The notes under the pieces were generated by a model. It worked only from the letters and a program-made list of their open reading frames with translations, was not told the origin of the DNA and did no database searches. The translations under genes were made by a program, and so were the position numbers. Source: JAXLWB01 sp046328715 (GTDB taxonomy: Bacteria > Chloroflexota > Anaerolineae > Caldilineales > Caldilineaceae). Taken from it: a stretch of 64,000 bases of DNA. The stretch spans positions 53,695 to 117,694 of the forward strand of contig JAXLWB010000030.1 in NCBI GenBank assembly GCA_046328715.1, read 5' to 3'. This document shows, in pieces, positions 44,213 through 52,173 of this stretch. How positions within the stretch are numbered: position 1 is the first letter of the stretch; every line of letters begins with the position of its first letter.

Positions 44213-45501
44213 TTCACCTCATTAGCTGCGCCAGTCATCATTAGCGGCAAATAATTTATTGGAAGTTCAACCATTACTGCAGGCGTTCCTCGGCGGTTAA
44301 TCGAACCATCACCTAGTTGTCCTGAAGAATTATTTCCCCAACACATTACAGTGCTATCTTCAAATAATGCGCAAGTATGTCCATAGCCGCAACTGATTGA
44401 AATTGCTTTTCCAGCTAGACCTTGTACTTCCACGGGCGTGTTGAAATACGTTTCTAGTTCCTTAACACCTACTTGTCCCCATTCATTTGATCCCCAACAC
44501 CAAATTTTGCCCACATTGTCTAATGCGCATGTGTGACCACTGCCAGCTGATATAGCAATAACAGTTGAAGTTATGCCAGTCACAGTTACTGGTATGGTAC
44601 TGTCTCCAGAAGAACCATTGCCAAGTTGCCCCTGGTTCCCACCACCCCAACATTTCACCGTGCCAATTGTAGTAAGTGCGCAAGTATGGTAGCCTCCACC
44701 AACAACCGATTGAACCCCGGATGCTAGATCAGGCACATCAATTGGAGTCGTGCGAAATGGGTAAGAATTACCACCAACTTGTCCTTGATAGCTCCCCCCC
44801 CAACACTTTACACCGCCTGATTTAAGCACAACGCAACTATGGACTTGCCCAGAGGCGATGTCTATAACTTCCTCCGTAAGATTGACTACGGTTACAGGAA
44901 ATAAGGAGTTGGTTGTGGTGCCATCTCCCAATTCTCCTAATTGATTGTCCCCCCAACATTTGACCACGCCTTGCTCAGTAAGAGCACATGTATGGTTACC
45001 ACTGTTCGCGATCTTTAAGATCTTCTCAGTCAAGCTAATTACTCGAGTGGGTGTGACTGCATATCCTTGAATTATATCAATGCTAGGTACACCAAGTGCA
45101 CCAGCAAAATTACTCCCCCAGCACTGAGCTCCGAAACCCTTCAATGCCACACAAGCACGACCAGCGCCAGCTAACAAGAAAGTTGGGGTTTGTTCAAATC
45201 CACTAACGTCTGCCAGAAATGGGAAATAGCCGGCCATATATCCGGTCATATCCATTCCAGCGCAACGTACTCCAGAATTATGTGTTAAGACACAGGTAAC
45301 ATCGCCACCAGCTGAGACCTGGACAATATTTTTGACGGGTGTAACTGAGCTAGATTCATTTTGCGCCCTAATAGGCAAGCTCGTATTCATGACTACAAGT
45401 AGTACAATGCTGACTCCAATCATTTTTACCAAAGTCAAAGTGTACAGTAACCTGTGATACGCTCTTTCGTGCTTTTTCAGAGCACGGACCAAGTTATTCA
45501 T
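44209..45501 (-). CDS. Secreted RCC1-repeat protein inserted between trpB and trpA
   Basis: 430 residues; the start MNNLVRALKK is chosen because GGAG lies about ten bases ahead. A hydrophobic segment (TLVKMIGVSIVLLVVMNTSL) is a signal or anchor. About seven RCC1-type repeats follow, recognisable by CALT..G.VKCWG.N..GQLG (for example CALTEQGVVKCWGDNQLGEL, CALDNVGKIWCWGSNEWGQV). They should fold as a seven-bladed propeller held by Cys pairs. It ends INYLPLMMTGAANEVK, with an LPL motif like other secreted proteins here. The DNA is AT-richer than trpA and trpB. It has no known link to tryptophan synthesis and looks like a later insertion in the operon. Confidence 0.85.
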   Translation of the reverse strand: MNNLVRALKKHERAYHRLLYTLTLVKMIGVSIVLLVVMNTSLPIRAQNESSSVTPVKNIVQVSAGGDVTCVLTHNSGVRCAGMDMTGYMAGYFPFLADVSGFEQTPTFLLAGAGRACVALKGFGAQCWGSNFAGALGVPSIDIIQGYAVTPTRVISLTEKILKIANSGNHTCALTEQGVVKCWGDNQLGELGDGTTTNSLFPVTVVNLTEEVIDIASGQVHSCVVLKSGGVKCWGGSYQGQVGGNSYPFRTTPIDVPDLASGVQSVVGGGYHTCALTTIGTVKCWGGGNQGQLGNGSSGDSTIPVTVTGITSTVIAISAGSGHTCALDNVGKIWCWGSNEWGQVGVKELETYFNTPVEVQGLAGKAISISCGYGHTCALFEDSTVMCWGNNSSGQLGDGSINRRGTPAVMVELPINYLPLMMTGAANEVK

Positions 45502-45524
45502 AGGTACATTTCTCCTATCCACAT

Positions 45525-46754
45525 TCAAATGTTCATTTCTTTCATAATTGTTCCCAAATCCTTATCCCCACGGCCACTGAGATTGACAAGGATGATTTGA
45601 TCTTTGCTCATGGTCGGTGCGAGTTTTTTCAAGTAGGAGACAGCATGGGCACTTTCCAGCGCGGGAATGATACCTTCCATTCTAGCCAGCAGACTGACTC
45701 CTTCGAGGGCTTCGTCGTCGGTGGCGAGGGCGTATTCGGTGCGGCCGAGGTCGCGCAGCCAGGCATGTTCGGGGCCAACCGAGGCGTAGTCGAGGCCGGC
45801 GCTGATGCTGTGGGTGAGTGCGATCTGGCCGTCGTCATCCTGAAGGACGTAGCTCTTGGTGCCTTGCAGAATGCCCAGACGCCCCTTCTTGGGATCGGCA
45901 AAGCGGGCAGCATGTTCGCCGCTGGCCACGCCGTGACCACCCGCTTCGATACCGATCAGGCGCACGTTTTCGTATTCGAGGAAGGGGTGGAAGATACCGA
46001 TCGAGTTGCTGCCGCCGCCAACACAGGCCACCACCGCATCAGGCAGACGACCGGGTCCCATCGTCGGGTCGAGCATCTGCTGGATGCACTCGTGACCAAT
46101 CACACTCTGGAAGTCGCGCACGATGGTCGGATAGGGATGGGGACCAAGAGCGCTGCCGAGCAGATAGTGAGTGTTGCGCACGTTGGTCACCCAGTCACGA
46201 ATCGCTTCGTTGATGGCATCCTTGAGCGTTTTGCTGCCACTTTCGACGCCTCGCACCTCGGTTCCAAGTAGTTTCATGCGGTAGACGTTTGGCTGTTGGC
46301 GGGCCATATCAACCGTACCCATGTAGACGATACACTCCAGGCCCAACATGGCACAGACGGTTGCCGTCGCCACCCCATGCTGACCAGCTCCGGTCTCGGC
46401 GACGACGCGACGCTTGTTCATCTTGCGTTTGATCAGCAGGGCTTGACCGAGGGCATTGTTGATCTTATGGGCGCCGGTATGGGCCAGATCTTCACGTTTG
46501 ATGTAGATACGCGGTCCACCAAAATACTCGGTCAAGCGTGGGGCAAAGGTGATCGGCGTGGCGCGACCAATAAAGGTGCGGCGCAGATGGTCGAGTTCGG
46601 CCTGAAACTCGGGGTCGTGTTTGGCCTTAAGATAGGTTTCTTCTAGCTCATCCAAGGCAGGCATCAAGGTTTCGGGGACATATTTGCCACCATACGGCCC
46701 GAAGTGTCCATTCTCATCGGGGAAGGCGGCGTAGTTAACTTTGGTTTTTAACAT
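45525..46754 (-). CDS. trpB: Tryptophan synthase beta subunit
   Basis: 409 residues from MLKTKVNYAAFP, with AAAGGA seven bases upstream; the longer frame runs into a word repeat. It joins indole and serine to make tryptophan with PLP. Motifs are GHFGPYGGKYVPETL, KREDLAHTGAHKINNALGQ with the PLP lysine, ETGAGQHGVATATVCA, GSALGPHPYPTIVRDFQ, VACVGGGSNSIGIF, GLDYASVGPEHAWL and LSGRGDKDL. All catalytic motifs are intact. trpA lies 1.3 kb downstream, separated by the RCC1 gene. No other trp genes are in the window. Confidence 0.97.
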   Translation of the reverse strand: MLKTKVNYAAFPDENGHFGPYGGKYVPETLMPALDELEETYLKAKHDPEFQAELDHLRRTFIGRATPITFAPRLTEYFGGPRIYIKREDLAHTGAHKINNALGQALLIKRKMNKRRVVAETGAGQHGVATATVCAMLGLECIVYMGTVDMARQQPNVYRMKLLGTEVRGVESGSKTLKDAINEAIRDWVTNVRNTHYLLGSALGPHPYPTIVRDFQSVIGHECIQQMLDPTMGPGRLPDAVVACVGGGSNSIGIFHPFLEYENVRLIGIEAGGHGVASGEHAARFADPKKGRLGILQGTKSYVLQDDDGQIALTHSISAGLDYASVGPEHAWLRDLGRTEYALATDDEALEGVSLLARMEGIIPALESAHAVSYLKKLAPTMSKDQIILVNLSGRGDKDLGTIMKEMNI

Positions 46755-46765
46755 GGCAAGTCCTT

Positions 46766-46808
46766 TGAAATTGTGAATTGTGAATTGCGAGTTGCGAATT
46801 GCGGATTG
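46766..46808. repeat. One-armed GCGAATT/GTGAATT word repeat
   Basis: AAATTGTGAATTGTGAATTG, then CGAGTTGCGAATTGCGGATT. It uses the word of 23948 and 21492 but without a complementary arm. Confidence 0.55.
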
Positions 46809-46832
46809 CGAAAGCGCTTTCAATACCCCTCC

Positions 46833-48245
46833 TTATCTCATCACCTCCCCATCCTTTACGAGTTCTTCTGCCGACACCAACAAAATTCCCTCCACTGCGG
46901 CTACGGTCTTCACTTCAGGCGAGAAGCCGGATTTGGCGAAGAGGGCATAGGTGATCTGTTGCCAGTCGCCGTTGTGGTTGAGCAATGCAGTTTTGTGGCG
47001 CAATGCATTCAGATCGGCGAGTGTGACGGGACGATCTTCCCAGGAACAGTCGCCGACGAAGATGCTTTGGGTTTGTTCATTGAGTGCGACTACGGCAATC
47101 TCTTCCTGATCATTCCACCAGCGTCCAATGCGGTGGGGAGTGAACGACAGTTTGCCTACGTGCGCTTTGGCGGCAATATAGTCCTGTGCAGCTTGTTCAA
47201 AGGCGTAGCCCACAAATGAATTGAAGTGCGGCTTGACCTGTTGCGTCAGAATGTCTTCATCCAGATCGAGGCTGAGCGCCCGCAGATTGGGATGGACAAA
47301 TCGGAACCAGAAGCGCAAAAAGGCGTCCTCGATGCGATAAAGTCCTTTGCGGCTTTTTTCTGGTTCGCGCTCGGTCACCGAAACTTGACGTTCAACCAGC
47401 CCCAATTGACGCAAGACATCGATATACTTCCCCGTGGTCTGGCTGTTGCCAAAGCCAGCCGATTGACTGATCTCGCTCAGTTTGGCCTTGTTGCCTGCAA
47501 TCGCCCGCAGGATCGAGAAATAGTTGCGCGGGTCGTGCAACTCTTCGAGTAGGAGCAGTTGTGGCTCACTGTATAAGGTGCCCCGACGATGCAAAACATG
47601 CTTCTGGATGTTGTCAAAGACGCTGACCTGATCGTCGAAAACCTGCAAGTAGTAGGGCATGCCCCCCAGAATCGCCCAGGCTTCGAGTTGCTGGCTAGGT
47701 GTATAGTTGGGGAAAAAGCGGGCTGCGGCGGGCAAGTCAAGCGGTTGCAGGTGGGTGCTGCCCGTGTAACGTCCGAAGAGAGGCGAGTTTGCTTCAAAGA
47801 GTTCCCGTTCAATCTTGCCTACATACGATCCACAGAGCAACAGAAAGAGGTTGGCATGGCACAGCTTGGCATCCCACATCTGTTGCAAGGTGGTTAACAA
47901 GTCGCGATTGCCATCGAGCAGGTAAGTGATCTCATTAATAATAATGATGGGACGGTTGGGTAACGTCGCCAAAGCTGCAAAGGCCACCTCCCACGAAGGG
48001 AAAGAGAACTCCGCCCGCTCCTCACCGTGCAGATGTTTCCAAATCAACTGCGAAAAGGCCGCCAACTGGTCCGCATCCGAGCTGAGCGTGGCAATAAAAA
48101 AGATGTGCGGCTTGTCGGCGACAAAGGCACGAATTAACTCGGTCTTGCCTACTCGACGGCGACCGTAGAGGAGGAATAGTTGCGCTGTTGGGGTGTGGTA
48201 GCAGTGGTTGAGTTGGGTTAGGACAGAGTGGTAGGTGAAGAGCAT
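46833..48245 (-). CDS. ATPase_2 / DUF234 family ATP-binding protein
   Basis: 470 residues. The N-terminal half is a STAND-related AAA ATPase of the archaeal ATPase_2 family: P-loop LLYGRRRVGKTELIRAF, Walker B RPIIIINEITYL, and sensor LFLLLCGSYVGKIE. A winged helix follows (KLSEISQSAGFGNSQTTGKY, then LRQLGLVERQVSV). The C-terminal DUF234 part (YRIEDAFLRFWFRFVHPN, FVGYAFEQAAQDYI, IGRWWNDQEEIAVVALN) has the nuclease-like DUF234 layout, and EIAVVAL could hold acidic ligands. These are widespread stand-alone genes in thermophiles and Chloroflexota, of unknown target. Confidence 0.85.
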   Translation of the reverse strand: MLFTYHSVLTQLNHCYHTPTAQLFLLYGRRRVGKTELIRAFVADKPHIFFIATLSSDADQLAAFSQLIWKHLHGEERAEFSFPSWEVAFAALATLPNRPIIIINEITYLLDGNRDLLTTLQQMWDAKLCHANLFLLLCGSYVGKIERELFEANSPLFGRYTGSTHLQPLDLPAAARFFPNYTPSQQLEAWAILGGMPYYLQVFDDQVSVFDNIQKHVLHRRGTLYSEPQLLLLEELHDPRNYFSILRAIAGNKAKLSEISQSAGFGNSQTTGKYIDVLRQLGLVERQVSVTEREPEKSRKGLYRIEDAFLRFWFRFVHPNLRALSLDLDEDILTQQVKPHFNSFVGYAFEQAAQDYIAAKAHVGKLSFTPHRIGRWWNDQEEIAVVALNEQTQSIFVGDCSWEDRPVTLADLNALRHKTALLNHNGDWQQITYALFAKSGFSPEVKTVAAVEGILLVSAEELVKDGEVMR

Positions 48246-48291
48246 AAGTTGAGAGCGTCAAATTTATATACCTCATAGTAATCTAACGAAT

Positions 48292-48315
48292 ATTATATAC
48301 TTTTCAGTATATAAT
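48292..48315. promoter_or_regulatory. AT-rich palindrome in a divergent intergenic region
   Basis: ATTATATAC, six bases, GTATATAAT. It lies in the 331-base gap between the ATPase gene and the divergent YcxB-like gene, where promoters for both are expected. Nothing else stands out in this gap. Confidence 0.45.
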
Positions 48316-48576
48316 TCAAAATTTACAAAATGCTATTTGGCTTTCACCCAAATGCTCAGTTACAATCAACGACAAAACGGCTCTTGCAGGTGATTTTGAG
48401 AGCTGCACTAACATTCTTAAGACAGCTATATATCATATATGGTGAACTATTGAATTACTCTGACACTCTTGCAAACAAGCTGCCTCTCAGTTATACTAGC
48501 TTTAATATTATTTGCGTTTCCTAACTTTTCATCATGGCATCTTAAAACTCAATATCGGCAATTGGAGTGGTCTATC

Positions 48577-49104
48577 ATGAATGTTGGATTTTCCATTACC
48601 CCAAAAGATTACCTCGTATTCTGTCGATATAATCGATGGCAGTGGCTACCTATACGAAAGTTGATGACCACAACACTCGTCTATGTAATCATTAGCGCTT
48701 TTGCTTACACCTTATTTTTTCTATTCACCTCTTCCTGGCAGTTCAATCGGCTCACTCTACCTATCTTTCAAAAGTTGCTTATTTACCTCGCTCTTGGAGT
48801 TTTCATCGTCAGTATCGTTATGGACATATTGATAACCGAGATACGTGTACGAACTGGCACAAAAACAGAACAAATCAATCTCGATATCTCGACTAACGGA
48901 ATTCATGTACAACACCCAAATGGCGACAATACGGTAAAATGGAGCGGTATTCGTAGAATAAGACAAAACTCATCTCACATTTTCCTTTATATTACAGATG
49001 TTGCCGCATATATTGTGCCCAAACGCGCATTTGAGAGTGTGTCCTCAGTTGAAAAATTCATCACATTGGCAGATATGTATCACAGTGAAGCATCAAATAA
49101 GTAA
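48577..49104 (+). CDS. YcxB-like membrane protein
   Basis: 175 residues from MNVGFSITPKDYL; GGAG lies nine bases upstream. Two membrane helices at about 31-49 (TLVYVIISAFAYTLFFLF) and 66-86 (LLIYLALGVFIVSIVMDIL) follow a short cytoplasmic start. The C-terminal 80 residues (DISTNGIHVQHPNGDNTVKW, then RIRQNSSHIFLYITDVAAYI and VPKRAF) fit the YcxB-like domain, including the typical W-x-x-I-R and iPkraF marks. The function of the family is unknown. The gene is AT-rich and stands alone. Confidence 0.7.
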   Translation: MNVGFSITPKDYLVFCRYNRWQWLPIRKLMTTTLVYVIISAFAYTLFFLFTSSWQFNRLTLPIFQKLLIYLALGVFIVSIVMDILITEIRVRTGTKTEQINLDISTNGIHVQHPNGDNTVKWSGIRRIRQNSSHIFLYITDVAAYIVPKRAFESVSSVEKFITLADMYHSEASNK

Positions 49105-49141
49105 GTCAAGGATGGAAGGTTTTGTTATTTTGTAAAATGTC

Positions 49142-49300
49142 GTGATTGGATTTTGTGATCAGTGTGGGAGCCGTTATTATTCGGCTGAAATTTTGCATAC
49201 AGTTCACGAAATTGCTACGGGGAAACTGAAACGAGAACAAACAGAGGTTATTCCTGTATTTACGCTCGGGGCAAACAACTTAGCCCTTCCAGCCGCTTGA
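49142..49300 (+). pseudogene. YgiT-type zinc-finger antitoxin remnant
   Basis: A 52-codon frame with a GTG start reads VIGFCDQCGSRYYSAEILHT, then GKLKREQTEVIPVFTLGANN. The first Cys pair and the I-P-V strand resemble the YgiT/MqsA-type zinc finger, but the second CxxC is missing. It is probably a broken antitoxin fragment; no partner toxin is next to it. Confidence 0.35.
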
Positions 49301-49335
49301 GTCAATCTCCAGCAGCGGAGGCGACAAACCTTTCT

Positions 49336-49818
49336 TCACACCTCCATCCACAACCGCTGATTGAACCTCGAAAATCCCTGCTTCTTAAAAAACGACTGCG
49401 CTTTGGTATTAAACTCCCAAGTATCGAGCGCAACCTTGGCCAGTCCTTCTTGTTTTGCCAACGCCTTGGCAGCGTCGAGCAAACGGGCACCGTGACCATT
49501 GTGTTGGTGCTCGGGATGAACGCCAAGTTGATGAATGTAGAGTGTAGTACGAACTTGATTGTACAGGTTTTCCGGACGGCGCAGAATCTCTGCCATCAGA
49601 AAGCCAACAACACAATCCTCTTCCTCTGCGACCAGATAGAGATGATTGGGCTCGTTCATCACTCGCTGCACTTCGTGCAAGAAGGCATCCGGCGCTTCGG
49701 GTTGTTTGAAATAGTCGGGATGGGCATCGGCATGGAGCTTTTGAACAGTGATCAGGGTTTGGGCAATCGTCGAAGCGTCGGCAGCACTTGCGACTCGCAC
49801 GTAATATTGGGTTGTCAT
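49336..49818 (-). CDS. GNAT-family N-acetyltransferase
   Basis: 160 residues. GNAT fold signs: RVASAADASTIAQTLI at the start, LYLVAEEEDCVVGFLMAEI as strands 2-4, LYIHQLGVHPEHQHNGHGARLLDAAKALAKQ with the acetyl-CoA loop (Q-x-x-G-x-G/A), then VALDTWEFNTKAQSFFKKQGF. It would transfer an acetyl group from acetyl-CoA to an unknown amine in the cytoplasm. Its ATG overlaps the stop of the LRR gene by four bases (ATGA), so the two are translationally coupled. Confidence 0.9.
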   Translation of the reverse strand: MTTQYYVRVASAADASTIAQTLITVQKLHADAHPDYFKQPEAPDAFLHEVQRVMNEPNHLYLVAEEEDCVVGFLMAEILRRPENLYNQVRTTLYIHQLGVHPEHQHNGHGARLLDAAKALAKQEGLAKVALDTWEFNTKAQSFFKKQGFSRFNQRLWMEV

Positions 49819-50465
49819 TGAGTTAATTGCCTCAAATACCTCAAATACGAGTCACAGTATTGTCCAATACATCCTACGTCGCTACCCGGAATGAGGGTCA
49901 GGAAAGCAATGTTCATTGTCTTAATCTCGGATGGGAGCTTTTCATAACTCAAGCACGAATAAACTGCATCAATTATCTTCATCTGCTTTAGTTGACTGAA
50001 TTCTTTTGGTAATGAACACCTACCCTCAGGTGTATACCGTAAATCTAATTGTTCTAATTGAGTTAATTGAGTGATTTCGATGGGAAACGTCCCACTTATT
50101 ATGATTCCTGAAAGGTGCAACCGTACAACATGACCTTTCCAGCAATCAACTCCGTGCCATTGACAAGGTGTAGACGACTTAACCGGCCAAGGATATAATT
50201 TGGAGAAATAACCATACTTATCGAGAAGCATATTTGATTTTTGCCAATGTGCTCCATCAAGTTTACTAAAAACCGCAAGCAAAGCATCTGTTTCACCCTG
50301 AGGTACTACTTCATTTTCGTCCTCAACAAATATTGGAATCGTCGAAGCAGGAGGAGTTGACACAACAAGAATTGAATTTCGCTTGTGGTTTAACCAAAAG
50401 AATATCAAATACCAGAAAGTTAGCACCAACAAAATTAGAACAAGCTTCAAAGCTATTGCTTTCAT
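49815..50465 (-). CDS. Membrane-anchored LRR protein with plant-type LRRNT-like cap
   Basis: 216 residues, start MKAIALKLVLILLVL; an alternative TTG start overlaps aroE. One N-terminal membrane helix (LVLILLVLTFWYLIFFWL) precedes a segment closely resembling the cap of plant LRR receptors: ETDALLAVFSKLDGAHWQKS, then TPCQWHGVDCWKGHVVRLHL. Two or three leucine-rich repeats follow (SGTFPIEITQLTQLEQLDLR, LPKEFSQLKQMKIID). The rest is degenerate, with Cys pairs near the end (CIGQYC). It is a surface or periplasmic recognition protein of unknown partner, AT-richer than aroE upstream. Confidence 0.75.
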   Translation of the reverse strand: MKAIALKLVLILLVLTFWYLIFFWLNHKRNSILVVSTPPASTIPIFVEDENEVVPQGETDALLAVFSKLDGAHWQKSNMLLDKYGYFSKLYPWPVKSSTPCQWHGVDCWKGHVVRLHLSGIIISGTFPIEITQLTQLEQLDLRYTPEGRCSLPKEFSQLKQMKIIDAVYSCLSYEKLPSEIKTMNIAFLTLIPGSDVGCIGQYCDSYLRYLRQLTQ

Positions 50466-50490
50466 TGTGAGAAAATATAGGGTTAGAACA

Positions 50491-51372
50491 CTATCGTGAC
50501 AACCCAAACTGCTTCAGCGCCGCCTCTTCCATTACACTAACCGATGGTTTCTGCCCTGTCCAACGTTCAAAAGCAAGCGCCGCCTGCCAGATCAACATAC
50601 CTAACCCGTCGATCCCCGTTGCGCCATCGCCGCGAGCTAGGGCGAGCAAGCGCGTTTCCATTGGATTGTAGACTAGGTCGTAGACCACTTGGCTCGGAGA
50701 AAAGGAGATCTCTTCCAGCCAGGGCAGTCCTTCCACTTTGGGAGTCATGCCCAGCGAGGTGCAGTTGACAATGATGTCTGCATATTCGGCGGTGCGTGTA
50801 ATATCATCAGGCAATTGATGGGCAGCAAAACGAGTATCGGGAAAGCGCCCCCACATCTCAGCAGCCAACACTTCTGCTCTCTCCTGCGTGCGGTTGAAGA
50901 GCATAATCTCGCGTGCTCCTGCTTCGGCGAGTCCGCAGACCACAGCACGCGCCGAGCCACCGGCCCCCAGCACGATGATTCGTTTTCCTCGTGGATCAAC
51001 ATGGTGCGCCCGCAAATCAGCGATAAAGCCGGGAGCATCGGTGTTGTCGCCAGTCAAGCTGCCATCACCTTCGACAATGATTGTATTGACGGCACCGATC
51101 GCCTTGGCCGCAGGGGTCAGCCAGTCGAGATAGGGCATCACGTTTTGTTTGTGAGGCACGGTGACATTGGCCCCGCGAAAGCCCATTGCCCGCAGCCCGC
51201 GCACCGCCTCGCCGATGCGTTCGCCAGGTTCGGTGGAGACGGGCATCGGTACATAGCACCAGTTCATCCCCAATTCAGCAAAGGCGGCGTTGTGCATGGC
51301 TGGGCTGACCGAGTGTGACACCGGCCAACCGAAAAGCCCCACTAGTGTAGTACGCCCTGTTACCGATGACAT
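50491..51372 (-). CDS. aroE: Shikimate dehydrogenase (NADP+)
   Basis: 293 residues, AGGAGAG five bases before the ATG. It reduces 3-dehydroshikimate to shikimate. Motifs are LFGWPVSHSVSPAMHNAAF (substrate site), ANVTVPHKQNVMPYLD with the catalytic Lys, NTIIVEGDGSLTGDNTDAPG with the catalytic Asp, the NADP loop VLGAGGSARAVVCGLAEAGA with NRTQERAE, and DGLGMLIWQAALAFERWTG. It is the first gene of a transcript that continues into the LRR and GNAT genes. It lies 801 bases downstream of aroA on the same strand, separated by an opposing toxin-antitoxin pair. Confidence 0.96.
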   Translation of the reverse strand: MSSVTGRTTLVGLFGWPVSHSVSPAMHNAAFAELGMNWCYVPMPVSTEPGERIGEAVRGLRAMGFRGANVTVPHKQNVMPYLDWLTPAAKAIGAVNTIIVEGDGSLTGDNTDAPGFIADLRAHHVDPRGKRIIVLGAGGSARAVVCGLAEAGAREIMLFNRTQERAEVLAAEMWGRFPDTRFAAHQLPDDITRTAEYADIIVNCTSLGMTPKVEGLPWLEEISFSPSQVVYDLVYNPMETRLLALARGDGATGIDGLGMLIWQAALAFERWTGQKPSVSVMEEAALKQFGLSR

Positions 51373-51395
51373 ACAACTCTCCTAAAATACAATTC

Positions 51396-51443
51396 TTGAC
51401 AAATTCAGACATTCTGATAAACTGATAATCAGTCAATCAGAAT
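51396..51443 (+). promoter_or_regulatory. Promoter and nested-palindrome operator of the AbrB-PIN pair
   Basis: TTGACA at 51396 with GATAAA- or GATAAT-type -10 candidates downstream. Overlapping them is ATTCTGAT...ATCAGAAT (51411-51443) enclosing ACTGAT-A-ATCAGT (51421-51433). This suits autorepression by the dimeric antitoxin. Confidence 0.5.
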
Positions 51444-51458
51444 AAATAAGGGGGAAAT

Positions 51459-51725
51459 ATGTCACTGACAATACAAGTTGCCCAACGTGGGCAGATGACA
51501 TTACCCAAAGAGTTACGTGATACCTACAACATCAGAACTGGCGACGTATTTAGCATCATTGATCTGGGTGACGGCCAGTTTCTACTGCGCCGCGGCAAGT
51601 CACAAGTTGACGAAATTTGTGAGCGTATCAATGCCGAGCTAGATGCAAGTACGATTTCACTGGAAGATATGTTAACCCGCCTACGAACAAAACGAGAGCA
51701 AAGTCGTGCCACGCTTCCAGCCTAA
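51459..51725 (+). CDS. AbrB/MazE-type antitoxin
   Basis: 88 residues. The N-terminal 45 residues are a swapped-hairpin AbrB domain (TIQVAQRGQMTLPKELRDTY, then GDVFSIIDLGDGQFLLRR). The C-terminal helix (LDASTISLEDMLTRLRTKRE) would block the toxin. Its last 20 bases overlap the PIN gene, so the two are translated together. It should bind the palindromes in its promoter and repress the pair, releasing when degraded. Confidence 0.85.
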   Translation: MSLTIQVAQRGQMTLPKELRDTYNIRTGDVFSIIDLGDGQFLLRRGKSQVDEICERINAELDASTISLEDMLTRLRTKREQSRATLPA

Positions 51726-52155
51726 AGTCTTTCTTGATACCAGCACAATCCTCGCTGGAATTCGCTCAACAACCGGCGGTTCAAGAGCCATTCTCAAACT
51801 AGGTGAAGAAAATCACGTCAGACTTTTCATTAGCCAAGATGTACTTGCCGAACTGGATGACAATATTCGCGAGGTTGCGCCACAGCAACTGTTCAACGTC
51901 GCAGCACTGTTGGAAGTCAGTGGTGTTGAAATTGTTGAACCACCAGACATAGCCACTGTCCAAATGTGCAATCAGTTCTTGCAGTATAGCGATGATGCAG
52001 TTGTGCTTGCCGCCGCCATTGTTGCTCAAGTTGATTATTTTATAACCCTGGATCGACAACATCTACTCGGGAATCGACTCATTCCCTCTTTGATTCAGGT
52101 TGCAATTGTCTCGCCCGCTGATTTTCTAGCTAGGTTTCGCGCTCAACTCTCCTGA
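51706..52155 (+). CDS. PIN-domain ribonuclease toxin
   Basis: 149 residues from a GTG start inside the antitoxin gene. PIN-fold acidic residues are visible: Asp in VFLDTSTILAGIRS, Glu in VLAELDDNIREV, Asp-Asp in YSDDAVVLAAAIVAQVDYFIT, and Asp in TLDRQHLL. These form a Mg2+-dependent RNase site. With the AbrB partner it makes a type II toxin-antitoxin unit. It lies convergent to aroA and interrupts the aromatic gene cluster. Confidence 0.87.
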   Translation: MPRFQPKVFLDTSTILAGIRSTTGGSRAILKLGEENHVRLFISQDVLAELDDNIREVAPQQLFNVAALLEVSGVEIVEPPDIATVQMCNQFLQYSDDAVVLAAAIVAQVDYFITLDRQHLLGNRLIPSLIQVAIVSPADFLARFRAQLS

Positions 52156-52173
52156 GCAGAAAACCTAGACGGG

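Noticed and set aside
49105..49335. Complete toxin-antitoxin pair
   Set aside because: Only half of a YgiT-type zinc finger is present, with no toxin gene beside it.
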